Positions 1-7,320 of a stretch of DNA of 25,046 bases are shown here, piece after piece (position 1 is the first letter of the stretch; the number at the start of each line of letters is the position of its first letter). Origin of the DNA: Bacteroides sp. (GTDB lineage Bacteria; Bacteroidota; Bacteroidia; Bacteroidales; Bacteroidaceae); contig DXLO01000031.1 of assembly GCA_019414665.1 (NCBI GenBank), positions 1-25,046 on the forward strand, read 5' to 3'. Position numbers and translations under genes: made by a program. The notes under the pieces were generated by a model. The model saw only the letters and a program-made list of their open reading frames with translations. It made no database searches and had not been told where the DNA came from.

Positions 1-70
1 TTTTTCGGAGAATAACAAGGATTATAGAGGTTGTTTTAAATGAAAGAGCCGTGACCGAAGTATTGATAAC
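1..70. other. Left flank of the insertion sequence, no assigned gene
   Basis: This short stretch lies outside the insertion sequence and ends with one copy of its target duplication (attgataa, 62-69). One plus-strand frame is open from base 3 to a stop at 72-74. If the element and one duplication copy are removed, that frame joins in phase with the codons upstream of the radical SAM gene. A minus-strand frame is also largely open, so 70 bases cannot decide whether this is coding sequence or leader. I assign no product. Confidence 0.3.
62..69. repeat. Target-site duplication, left copy
   Basis: attgataa lies directly beside the left inverted repeat and is repeated at 1655-1662 beside the right inverted repeat. 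The element probably begins at 70 or 71. Confidence 0.75.
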
Positions 71-1654
71 TTAAGTTTCGCAAGTGAATTTTAGCCCCGT
101 TAGGCGGCGACCGCCAGCTTGTCAAAGGCCATTTTCACTGCTTTAATTTGTTTATCGTTTGATATTACCTGTTCGGTCAGAGCCATAGCGTCACAGTTGA
201 GAGCCTCGGCAATGACGCTTATAACTTCTACGATCAGCAGCCAGATTTTTTCTGCTACTGAAAGTTCAACAGAGTTCTTTGTAATTTCAGCAAAGAGTCC
301 TCCGATGGTCTCGTAAGACTCATTGCGTTTGACATAACTGAGTATATTGTACTGCAAGACGCATAATGATATGCCGGCGATCTGTCCGGCAAAGTCCCTA
401 CACTGGTTTTTACCGAGCTTTAGATTTTGCTTCATTTCCTTGTGAGCGACCTCAATAACCCATCTTCTTGAGTAAAGTCTGAAGGCTTCCTTGGCGTCCA
501 ACTTAAGATCGGAGGTTAGCAGGGCATTCCAGTTACCGTTCTTGCCTTTTCTATAGAAGAACAGGTTGACCTTGATGCCTGAGATCTTTGCAGAGATGGT
601 AGCAGTATAATAACCGATTGATCGGCTGTACTTTAAGTTCTTTGTCTTCTGAAGAACCTTGATAAGTTCAGGTGCGGTCTTGGTTCCGAGAGCTGTCTCA
701 TACTTGATCTTGCCCATCTTTATCATTCCAATAAGATGGCAACCAAAGTGCCTTGAGACTATGAACTTCAGGAGTTCGGTGCAGGTGAACCAGCTGTCGA
801 CAAGAAGATAGTCGAAGCGTACACCCTCAATGATTGAGCGCTTCAGCATACTGATAGCAGTCTCAATCTTGCTTGCAAGATACTCAGAGCTACGTTTAGC
901 AATACGCTCATCCTCAGAACGTTCCTTGGTATAACGTGAGTTTGCCTGCTTCTTGGATAAGCCCTGTGGCTTGTCGCTGCGCTTACCCTCTTCTCCATGA
1001 AGAGAGAAGTCAAGAATAGACTGAGATATACCGTCAGTAAAGCATAGGAACATTGCTTTGAAGCCCAGTATAGGCTTCATTTGAGTATGAGAGAAGACTT
1101 TACCGATCTTCTCTGTCTTGAATCCGGTCTTAGGAAGATCTGTATCATCGATAATGACGCATTTGACATCAGATTTTGCTGTTGTCTTGCGGCTCACACG
1201 AGAATACAGCTGTCTGAAAACCGAGTAGATTATACATCGCCAATTGACGTTGCCGTCATTCATGAAACGATAGAACATATCCTTATCGCATGTAAACAAC
1301 TTGCAGAGTGCAGAGGACGAATAATTGGCAGCATTTTTCACCGAGAAGAACGGGAAGAGCACGAGCAACTGCAACACCTGAAGACAGGTGAACTTGCAGT
1401 TCGGATTCTTGACTGAACCGATGACTTTGCTCTGTATCCTAATGCTGTTCATTATGGTTGATATGCTGTTTATTGCCTTGCTGGCATCATTGTTTGCAAA
1501 AAACTCTTGGAGTTCACCGATAATATGTCTATTTTTGTTCATGGCTAAAGGGTTCTATGTTTTTTGTTTGACGACTTTAATATAGTGATAATTAACGAAT
1601 TATCAAACACTTTAGCCTTTTTTATTACATCATTTTAGCACTTGCGAAACTTAA
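71..1654 (-). mobile_element. IS4-family insertion sequence, complete, with terminal inverted repeats
   Basis: Both ends carry the same perfect 16-bp inverted repeat: ttaagtttcgcaagtg at 71-86 and its reverse complement at 1639-1654. Between them is a single intact transposase gene on the minus strand. The flanks carry a direct repeat attgataa (62-69 and 1655-1662), which would be the target duplication; 8 of 9 bases match if it is extended by one base. With these ends the element is 1584 bp. The right end holds about 96 non-coding bases (1543-1638) upstream of the transposase start, where its promoter should lie. Intact ends, an intact ORF and a nearly perfect duplication suggest recent insertion. 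The exact outer base is uncertain by 1-2 nucleotides. Confidence 0.88.
100..1542 (-). CDS. IS4-family DDE transposase
   Basis: This 480-residue protein is the transposase that cuts and rejoins the ends of its own element. It shows the DDE catalytic layout of the IS4 group. The first acidic cluster is at residues 132-135 (DDTD), the second Asp is D249 in LLVDSWF, and the Glu is E364. The Glu lies in a textbook YREK signature with the exact family spacing: Y357-x2-R360-x3-E364-x6-K371. The length is typical and the frame is unbroken, so the enzyme may be active. It is the only gene of the element and reads away from the radical SAM gene, so transposase transcription does not run into that gene. 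The stop codon lies 14 bp inside the left terminal repeat. A small GC hairpin (103-107 with 111-115) overlaps the last codons. The family assignment is firm; the exact named element cannot be given without a database. Confidence 0.93.
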   Translation of the reverse strand: MNKNRHIIGELQEFFANNDASKAINSISTIMNSIRIQSKVIGSVKNPNCKFTCLQVLQLLVLFPFFSVKNAANYSSSALCKLFTCDKDMFYRFMNDGNVNWRCIIYSVFRQLYSRVSRKTTAKSDVKCVIIDDTDLPKTGFKTEKIGKVFSHTQMKPILGFKAMFLCFTDGISQSILDFSLHGEEGKRSDKPQGLSKKQANSRYTKERSEDERIAKRSSEYLASKIETAISMLKRSIIEGVRFDYLLVDSWFTCTELLKFIVSRHFGCHLIGMIKMGKIKYETALGTKTAPELIKVLQKTKNLKYSRSIGYYTATISAKISGIKVNLFFYRKGKNGNWNALLTSDLKLDAKEAFRLYSRRWVIEVAHKEMKQNLKLGKNQCRDFAGQIAGISLCVLQYNILSYVKRNESYETIGGLFAEITKNSVELSVAEKIWLLIVEVISVIAEALNCDAMALTEQVISNDKQIKAVKMAFDKLAVAA

Positions 1655-1662
1655 ATTGATAA
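1655..1662. repeat. Target-site duplication, right copy
   Basis: This is the second copy of attgataa, immediately after the right inverted repeat. It lies 33 bp before the ATG chosen for the radical SAM gene. Confidence 0.75.
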
Positions 1663-1669
1663 AAAGAAC

Positions 1670-1677
1670 TATTTTTG
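1670..1677 (+). promoter_or_regulatory. Candidate -7 element for the radical SAM gene
   Basis: TATTTTTG matches the Bacteroidota -7 consensus TAnnTTTG and ends 17 bp before the ATG at 1695. No convincing TTTG element lies about 19 bp upstream, where the right end of the insertion sequence now sits. The promoter may be weak, altered by the insertion, or a chance match in AT-rich DNA. Confidence 0.3.
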
Positions 1678-1694
1678 TGATAAATCCGAAAACT

Positions 1695-2771
1695 ATGAAT
1701 ACAAATCTGTCTCTTCGTCGCAGGCTGGGGTTAGAAATAGCCCGTAAGATGACGAATACATTGGTCGAACAGCATCCTCTGAAACAATTATTCTGGGAAT
1801 GTACTTTACGCTGTAACTTGCATTGCCGTCACTGTGGCAGCGATTGCAAGAAAATATCCGGTTATGCCGATATGCCTAAAGAAGATTTTCTTCGGGTTTT
1901 GGATAATATAGCTTTGCATACCGATCCGCATCATGTTTTTGTGGTAATTACGGGTGGAGAGCCTCTTATGCGTGAAGATTTGGAAGAGTGTGGAAAAGCT
2001 ATTCACGACAAAGGATTTCCGTGGGGAATGGTGACAAATGGGCTGGCTATGACTCCCGAACGATTTACTGCTTTGCTGAAGGCCGGAATGCATACTGCTA
2101 CAGTCAGTCTGGACGGGTTTGCCGATGAGCATAACTGGATGCGCGGACATCCGCAAAGCTTTGACAAGGCTGTTCGAGCTATTCGTATGATGGCCGCTAT
2201 TCCCGGATTTGTGTTCGATGTGGTAACATGTGTCAATAAGCATAATTATGCGCAGTTAAATGAATTGAAAGAGTTTCTCATTGGCATAGGGTTAAAACAG
2301 TGGAGGTTGTTTACGGTATTTCCTGTAGGACGTGCGGCAAGTGATGCCGAACTTCAATTGTCCGGCGAGGAATTTCGTGGAATGCTGGATTTTATCAAGC
2401 AAACTCGTAAGGAAGGGCGTATACGCATCAGTTATGGATGTGAGGGGTTTTTAGGTAATTATGAAGGTGATGTTCGCGATCATTTCTTTTCCTGTCAGGC
2501 AGGGATAACAGTGGGATCAGTCCTTATCGATGGCTCTATATCCGCTTGCCCCAGCATTCGTGCCGATTTCCATCAGGGAAACATTTATAAAGATGAGTTT
2601 ATGGATGTATGGGAGAATAACTATCAGCCTTATCGCGACCGCACATGGATGAAGAAAGGAGAGTGTGCTACATGCAAGTATTTCCGCTATTGTCGTGGAA
2701 ATGGTATGCATTTGCGTGATGGACAAGGAGAGTTAATGGTCTGCCATTTGAAAAGAATCGTCAATCCTTAA
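1695..2771 (+). CDS. Radical SAM/SPASM enzyme of the rSAM/lipoprotein system
   Basis: This 358-residue protein is a radical S-adenosylmethionine enzyme with a C-terminal SPASM domain, the architecture used to modify peptides and proteins. The [4Fe-4S] motif CxxxCxxC is C40-x3-C44-x2-C47, with extra Cys residues at C36 and C51. A GGEP SAM-binding motif is at 87-90. The SPASM region has seven Cys (C249, C267, C285, C324, C327, C333, C350), enough for auxiliary clusters. I chose the ATG at 1695 because the family usually begins about 35 residues before its first Cys. A TTG start at 1656 would overlap the target duplication of the insertion sequence and add 13 residues. The lipoprotein gene begins 19 bp downstream, matching the known pairing described by family models for Bacteroidales as radical SAM enzyme plus putative lipoprotein. 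The reaction is unknown; a change made to the partner lipoprotein is the natural inference. Confidence 0.85.
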   Translation: MNTNLSLRRRLGLEIARKMTNTLVEQHPLKQLFWECTLRCNLHCRHCGSDCKKISGYADMPKEDFLRVLDNIALHTDPHHVFVVITGGEPLMREDLEECGKAIHDKGFPWGMVTNGLAMTPERFTALLKAGMHTATVSLDGFADEHNWMRGHPQSFDKAVRAIRMMAAIPGFVFDVVTCVNKHNYAQLNELKEFLIGIGLKQWRLFTVFPVGRAASDAELQLSGEEFRGMLDFIKQTRKEGRIRISYGCEGFLGNYEGDVRDHFFSCQAGITVGSVLIDGSISACPSIRADFHQGNIYKDEFMDVWENNYQPYRDRTWMKKGECATCKYFRYCRGNGMHLRDGQGELMVCHLKRIVNP

Positions 2772-2790
2772 TGTAAAAAATCATACAGTT

Positions 2791-3258
2791 ATGAGAAAGA
2801 AAGTTAGTTGTTTTAGTACTCGAGTCTGGGCTGGATTTCTTGCTTTGCTAGGCTTTGCTTCATGCACCAGTAATGAGGATCCAGAAGATATTCCATTGGA
2901 ATATGGAACACCTACGGTTGGTTTTCAGGTGCAAGGAGTAGTAACCGACGAGGAAGGCAATCCGCTGGAAGACATTCAGGTTATCGTACGCAGAGCGTAC
3001 AATAATGATTATCGTTCGGGGGATACAATTTACACGGATAACAAAGGGGCGTTTGCCGCAGAGAAATTTGTTACAACCGGTTTCGAGCCAGATGAGCAGA
3101 AAGTTTATTTCAATGACGAAAAGAAGGTTTTCAAGTCGGATTCTATTTTACTGAAAGATATGAAGCTCGAAAAAATAGAGGAAGGGTCTGGCTGGAGCCA
3201 TGGTACTTATCAGGCCACTACGGAGGTTAAGTTGAAGAAAGCGGAAAAAGAAGAATAA
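2791..3258 (+). CDS. Radical SAM-associated putative lipoprotein
   Basis: This 155-residue protein has a basic N-terminus, a hydrophobic stretch (residues 12-24) and a lipobox ending at C25 (GFASC). The mature protein would start CTSNEDPED. Acidic residues this close to the lipid-bearing Cys resemble the Bacteroidota signal for display on the outer face of the outer membrane. Residues 46-95 look like a small beta-sandwich of the carboxypeptidase-regulatory type (QGVVTDEEGNPLEDIQVIV, then YTDNKGAFAA). The C-terminus has a GSGW segment (132-135) followed by a Lys-rich tail. C25 is the only Cys in the mature protein, so a thioether bridge made by the upstream radical SAM enzyme is unlikely; another side-chain or backbone change would be expected. 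It is very probably co-transcribed with that enzyme. The function is unknown. Confidence 0.8.
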   Translation: MRKKVSCFSTRVWAGFLALLGFASCTSNEDPEDIPLEYGTPTVGFQVQGVVTDEEGNPLEDIQVIVRRAYNNDYRSGDTIYTDNKGAFAAEKFVTTGFEPDEQKVYFNDEKKVFKSDSILLKDMKLEKIEEGSGWSHGTYQATTEVKLKKAEKEE

Positions 3259-3340
3259 AGCAGCTTTTCCCTTTGAAAAAAGACGATGAATTATGGCGAA
3301 AAATCTGTACGAAGTTTCCTGATCTTTGTACAGAAAAAAT

Positions 3341-3382
3341 AAAAACTTCAGCATCTTTTCCCGAAAAGATGCTGAAGTTTTT
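3341..3382. terminator. Bidirectional intrinsic terminator
   Basis: A perfect 19-bp inverted repeat (3341-3359 with 3364-3382) with a 4-base loop lies between the convergent lipoprotein gene and prmA. It ends in T runs on the plus strand and in A runs that read as T on the minus strand. It should stop transcripts from both sides. Confidence 0.85.
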
Positions 3383-3389
3383 TATATTG

Positions 3390-4232
3390 TTACATAATAA
3401 ACTTTACAGCCACCCAGCGGTTCTTTTCCCGATGGTGAACGAAAGTCATTCCCAGACTTTCAGCCTTTTCGCGGATAGCAGGAATGTCTTCTACGTAGAA
3501 TCCGCTCATATAAAGTTCAGAACCCTTGTGCATGCATGCTGCATAGGCAGCCATATCATTCAGCAGAATATTACGGTTGATATTGGCTATGATGATGTCG
3601 AACGGCTTGCGTCCTTTCAGAAGCGATGCATCACCCAGTTCTACTGTGATGTTTGAAATATTGTTCAGGGCAATATTATCGCGTGAATTGTTTACACACC
3701 AGTCGTCTATATCAATAGCAGTTACCGGATCTGCTCCTCTCATGCTTGCCAGAATAGCCAGAATAGATGTTCCGCATCCCATATCGAGTACTGACTTGCC
3801 TTTCAGGTCGGCATCCAGCAGTTCGCCTAGAATAGAACTTGTTGTTTCGTGATGTCCGGTTCCGAAAGCCATTTGCGGATTGATTACAATATCATATTCA
3901 GCCTGCGGGTAGTCATGATGGAAGGTGCTGTGTATCACGCAGCGGTCTTCTATCACGATAGGCTGAAAAAAATTCTTTTCCCATTCCTCGTTCCAGTCTT
4001 TGTCTTCCGGTTCGGTAATGGTATAAGTAATTTGGGTATCGGGTATAGGAAAGTTTGCCAGTGTTTCTTTCAGGGCATTTTCATCGAACAAGCTTTGCTG
4101 TACATAAGCCTGAACGCCTCCTTCACACTCAACAAAACTCTCGAAACCTATTTCGCCTGCCAGTGCCGACAGGACATCGGTTACAATTTCATTGCACGGC
4201 TGTGCAGTAAAAGTGACTTCAAAGTATTTCAT
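3390..4232 (-). CDS. prmA: Ribosomal protein L11 methyltransferase
   Basis: PrmA is a cytoplasmic S-adenosylmethionine-dependent enzyme that methylates amino groups of ribosomal protein L11. The 280-residue protein has the expected two parts: an N-terminal substrate-recognition domain (about 1-90) and a Rossmann-type methyltransferase domain. Clear family motifs are NPQMAFGTGHHE (118-129), SAM motif I VLDMGCGTS (148-156), the acidic D174-I-D that would bind the SAM ribose, and the post-motif NINRNIL (217-223). The length is close to normal and the start is a clear ATG. It is divergent from the gene at 4366 and ends just past a shared terminator. A minus-strand -7 element lies at 4258-4265. 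Confidence 0.95.
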   Translation of the reverse strand: MKYFEVTFTAQPCNEIVTDVLSALAGEIGFESFVECEGGVQAYVQQSLFDENALKETLANFPIPDTQITYTITEPEDKDWNEEWEKNFFQPIVIEDRCVIHSTFHHDYPQAEYDIVINPQMAFGTGHHETTSSILGELLDADLKGKSVLDMGCGTSILAILASMRGADPVTAIDIDDWCVNNSRDNIALNNISNITVELGDASLLKGRKPFDIIIANINRNILLNDMAAYAACMHKGSELYMSGFYVEDIPAIREKAESLGMTFVHHREKNRWVAVKFIM

Positions 4233-4257
4233 ATATAGAGATATTCGTTTGTTTACA

Positions 4258-4265
4258 CAAAGGTA
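4258..4265 (-). promoter_or_regulatory. Candidate -7 element for prmA
   Basis: On the minus strand this reads TACCTTTG, a match to TAnnTTTG, 25 bp before the prmA start. The upstream -33 element is not recognisable. The expected position overlaps an ATAGGG/CCCTAT inverted repeat. Confidence 0.5.
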
Positions 4266-4271
4266 GTGAAA

Positions 4272-4299
4272 ATAGGGAAAACCCTATACTGAAATAGGG
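4272..4299. promoter_or_regulatory. Candidate operator: ATAGGG inverted repeat plus a third copy
   Basis: ATAGGG (4272-4277), four bases, then CCCTAT (4282-4287) form a perfect interrupted palindrome. A further ATAGGG follows at 4294-4299. The block lies between the divergent prmA and 4366 promoters, next to the -33 element of the latter. This placement fits a transcription factor site, but no regulator gene is nearby. Confidence 0.35.
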
Positions 4300-4307
4300 A
4301 ATTTCTA

Positions 4308-4338
4308 CTTGCCTGTAAGAATTTACTTCTTACTTTTG
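4308..4338 (+). promoter_or_regulatory. Bacteroidota promoter for the 4366-7245 unit
   Basis: CTTG at 4308-4311 serves as the -33 element and TACTTTTG at 4331-4338 as the -7 element (consensus TAnnTTTG), separated by exactly 19 bp. The start codon of the first gene lies 28 bp downstream of the box. Confidence 0.7.
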
Positions 4339-4365
4339 TAATTGAAATAAACCGTATAAAATGAT

Positions 4366-5622
4366 ATGAGTATGAAAAGTAGAATATGTGCTTCGCTGCT
4401 GATAGCTTGCTTGCCGTGGCTGGCTATGGCTCAAAGCAACGACGACCTTTACTTTATTCCGAAAAAAGAAAAGAAAACGGAACAGAAGGCAGAGGTTAAG
4501 TCCGTTCCGAAGCAGACTTCAAACAATACGACGGTATATGCAGCTCCAGGGTCGACTATCGTGGTGAAGGACGTTACAGGAAAGACTCGTGACATTGACG
4601 AATACAATCGCCGTTATACTTCACGCGATAATACCTTTTCTATGCAGAACGATACACTGTATATCGAAGAGAAGCCTTATGGAGAGCGTGGAGAGTGGGT
4701 TAACGGTTTCGAAGGTTCTCAGGATGATTATGAATATGCCATGCGAATCATACGTTTCCGCAGTCCGCGATATGCCATACCTGTAAGCAGCCCGCTTTAT
4801 TGGGATGTTGTATACGGGGGATATGCTTCATGGGACTGGAATATTTATGAAGACGGATTGTATGCATATGTTTTCCCGACATCTACGAACCCGTTGTGGT
4901 GGGACTGGCGCTGGAATTGGGGCGTTGCAGGCCCGAGATGGGGATTCAGCTGGGGATGGTCTTCTCCGTGGTATTATAGCAGTTGGTATTCTCCTTACTG
5001 GTATGGTGGCTACTGGGGTGGCTATTGGGGAAGTTACTATGGCGGTTACTGGGGTGGTTACTGGGGACCTGCCTGGCATCATCACCATCATTATCCGTAC
5101 TGGGCAGGCAACTACCGTGTCGGACATACAGACTACCGCCCGTCAAGATATACAGGATATTCTTCTTCCAGACGCAGTACGTCAGGATTTGGTAATACCA
5201 GCAGATTTACAACTAGCTCACGAAGAGGGTCTTCAAGTAGTGTAGGTCGGGTTGTTCGTCCGGGAAGTGGAGCAGGAAGTTCTTCGTCTACTTCTGTTCG
5301 TCCTTCGGGTGGAGGATCAAGTTTCCAGCAGAACGGTCCATCGTCAATAACTCGTCCGTCACGTGGAAACGGAAGCAGCTACGTACGTCCTAGTAGTACA
5401 GTAGACCGTACAGGATCTATCTACAGCCGTCCTAGCAGTACCCGACGCAGTTCGAACTATAACAATAACCGTTCGAATACTCGTTCCAGCAGTAGTTATT
5501 CCACTCCTCGTAGCTCAGGAAGCTCTTTCTCAAGAGGAAGCAGCAGCTATAGCCGAGGTTCAGCAACGGGAGGAAGTTCTTCACGTTCCAGCTCAAGAGG
5601 TGGTAGCTCAAGCAGAAGATAA
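4366..5622 (+). CDS. Secreted low-complexity protein, Trp/Tyr/Gly-rich then Ser/Arg-rich
   Basis: I do not recognise a family with a known role. The 418-residue protein has a signal peptide ending near AMAQ (residues 20-23). A Lys/Glu-rich linker follows (33-46), then a more ordinary region (55-140). Residues 145-248 are extraordinarily aromatic, with repeated GGYWGGYWG units and a run of five His (238-242). The last 160 residues are almost entirely Ser, Arg, Gly and Thr. Such a sequence suggests a disordered, sticky, envelope-located protein rather than an enzyme. A second ATG at 4372 gives MKSRIC and is an equally good start, since both lead into the signal peptide. It has its own promoter (4308-4338). 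The FadL-type gene starts 30 bp downstream, so the two are probably one operon. Export is well supported; an adhesive, metal-binding or barrel-associated role is inference. Confidence 0.8.
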   Translation: MSMKSRICASLLIACLPWLAMAQSNDDLYFIPKKEKKTEQKAEVKSVPKQTSNNTTVYAAPGSTIVVKDVTGKTRDIDEYNRRYTSRDNTFSMQNDTLYIEEKPYGERGEWVNGFEGSQDDYEYAMRIIRFRSPRYAIPVSSPLYWDVVYGGYASWDWNIYEDGLYAYVFPTSTNPLWWDWRWNWGVAGPRWGFSWGWSSPWYYSSWYSPYWYGGYWGGYWGSYYGGYWGGYWGPAWHHHHHYPYWAGNYRVGHTDYRPSRYTGYSSSRRSTSGFGNTSRFTTSSRRGSSSSVGRVVRPGSGAGSSSSTSVRPSGGGSSFQQNGPSSITRPSRGNGSSYVRPSSTVDRTGSIYSRPSSTRRSSNYNNNRSNTRSSSSYSTPRSSGSSFSRGSSSYSRGSATGGSSSRSSSRGGSSSRR

Positions 5623-5652
5623 AGAAACAAAAATTAGAAGGTCATTCGAATT

Positions 5653-7245
5653 ATGAAAAAGAAAATAATGGTTCTGACTGTGGCTGGTGCATTAGCTTCG
5701 GCCGCAGCAGCACAAAATCAATATGATGCACTTCGTTTCTTAGGAAACGATGTAAATGGTACGGCACGCTTTGTCGGTATGGGAGGAGCTATGAGTTCAT
5801 TGGGGGCAGATTTGTCTACTATTGGAACAAACCCTGCCGGCATCGGACTTTACAGAAGTAATGATGTTGCGTTGAGTTTTGGCTTTAATGCCAACAAATC
5901 GCATAGCGACTTTAATGGTAGTGTGATGGATGAAAGCCGTAATCGTGCTTCGTTCGATCAGGTTGGTTTTGTATGGAGTACGAAAATTGGCAACAAGACC
6001 GATTTGCGTTTTCTGAATTTCGCATTCAATTATCATAAGCGTGTTAATTTTAACCGTCAGTTCGCTTCGAAAGGTGGTTTGAATGGAAATTCGCTTACCT
6101 GGCAGATGGCTGATATGATAGATGGAGCTGGATATCAGACTGATAATCATTTTAACGGTCTGCTGGATGCCAACAATCCTTATACTGAAAGTTCGTTTTA
6201 TGATACTCCATATTTAGGTGCTATGGGAGCACGTACCGGTCTGGTAAATGTGGATTGGGATGATAAAGGAAATATTACCAAGATTTATGGTTGGGAAGGT
6301 ATTGATGGGGAATATTATAGTCGTGAGACAGGCTCTGTCAATGAGTATGATTTCAATGTTTCTTTTAATGTTCGCGACCGCTTTTATTTTGGTGCAACCT
6401 TAGGTGTTTATGATATTGATTACTTGCGCTACTCTTCGTATGGAGAAAACGTGCAAAGATTTGATAGAGAATATCTGGCTAATTTCACCTTAAACAATAC
6501 GTATAAAACAGAAGGTACAGGAATCGATCTGAAGGTTGGTACTATCATTCGTCCGTTCGAATATTCTCCGTTCCGTTTTGGTCTGGCTATACATACGCCT
6601 ATATTATATAATATGTCCGACCGTTATACATCGGTGCTGACGAGTAATTTGCCGTCGGCTAGCTATACTGAGAATTTAGCGGATTATTTATATGGCGGGC
6701 AATATGTATGGGATTACAGACTGATTACTCCGTGGCGCTTCAATGTTAGTGTCGGTACGATTGTAGGAGGCATTATGGCTTTGGACGCTGAATATGAGTT
6801 TGAAAACTATTCTGCAACCAAACTTCAGAATACTGAAGGTGTGGAACTGAACGGTCAGTCAGCTATTAAGGAGACCTTGAAAGGGGTTCACTCGTTCCGT
6901 GTGGGTATGGAAACAAAAGTTTCATCTGCCTTCAGTGTACGTGCCGGATATAATTTCCGTTCTACTCCTATTACGGGTGATGCCTTCAAGAATATTCCGG
7001 TTACCGACAATACTCGTACCGATGCCGAATATCTGAATTTGAAATCGCGTCAGGCTGTCAGTGTCGGATTAGGTTACAGAGGTCGTCTGGTTTATGCAGA
7101 TGTTGCTTATAAATATGATTTCTATAAAGGTGATTTTTACGCGTTTGACGGAGGTCTTGACCAGTCAGGAAATTTATTATTATCACCGACAAAAGTGAAC
7201 AATGAGCGTCATCAATTGTTATTTACTATAGGAGTACATTTCTAA
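5653..7245 (+). CDS. OmpP1/FadL/TodX-type outer-membrane protein
   Basis: This 530-residue protein has a cleavable signal peptide ending in a run of Ala before QNQYDALRF (residues 21-29). The region GTARFVGMGGAMSSLGADLS (36-55) followed by NPAGIG (60-65) is the hallmark N-terminal plug segment of FadL-family channels. The rest alternates short beta-strand patterns and ends in an aromatic residue (IGVHF), typical of an outer-membrane barrel inserted by Bam. Family members let hydrophobic compounds across the outer membrane. Bacteroidales relatives are often labelled hemin receptors without firm proof, so I leave the substrate open. It is probably co-transcribed with the WYG/SR-rich protein just upstream and is followed by a strong terminator at 7278-7319. 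Confidence 0.85.
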   Translation: MKKKIMVLTVAGALASAAAAQNQYDALRFLGNDVNGTARFVGMGGAMSSLGADLSTIGTNPAGIGLYRSNDVALSFGFNANKSHSDFNGSVMDESRNRASFDQVGFVWSTKIGNKTDLRFLNFAFNYHKRVNFNRQFASKGGLNGNSLTWQMADMIDGAGYQTDNHFNGLLDANNPYTESSFYDTPYLGAMGARTGLVNVDWDDKGNITKIYGWEGIDGEYYSRETGSVNEYDFNVSFNVRDRFYFGATLGVYDIDYLRYSSYGENVQRFDREYLANFTLNNTYKTEGTGIDLKVGTIIRPFEYSPFRFGLAIHTPILYNMSDRYTSVLTSNLPSASYTENLADYLYGGQYVWDYRLITPWRFNVSVGTIVGGIMALDAEYEFENYSATKLQNTEGVELNGQSAIKETLKGVHSFRVGMETKVSSAFSVRAGYNFRSTPITGDAFKNIPVTDNTRTDAEYLNLKSRQAVSVGLGYRGRLVYADVAYKYDFYKGDFYAFDGGLDQSGNLLLSPTKVNNERHQLLFTIGVHF

Positions 7246-7277
7246 AAGATAGGATTATAATTGTGTGTGTTTATCGG

Positions 7278-7319
7278 CTTCACCTCGGGTAATGATATTA
7301 CTTGGGGTGAAGTTTTTTT
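7278..7319 (+). terminator. Intrinsic terminator after the FadL-type gene
   Basis: A 16-bp stem (7278-7293 with 7297-7312) with a 3-base loop is followed by seven T. Three G-U wobble pairs form only in the plus-strand RNA, and the T run is on the plus side. It therefore mainly serves the plus-strand unit, although the minus-strand gene ending at 7321 abuts it. Confidence 0.85.
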
Positions 7320-7320
7320 A

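Noticed and set aside
238..262. Possible truncation or frameshift in the transposase
   Set aside because: The frame is open for 480 residues from start to stop, and all catalytic residues and the YREK spacing are intact.
3273..3656. Plus-strand 127-residue frame after the lipoprotein gene
   Set aside because: It runs through the strong terminator at 3341-3382 and then antisense into prmA, so it is not a gene.
4805..5245. Second plus-strand frame of 146 residues within the WYG-rich gene
   Set aside because: The repetitive GGC/TGG-type codons keep alternative frames open. The main frame has the promoter, signal peptide and operon partner.
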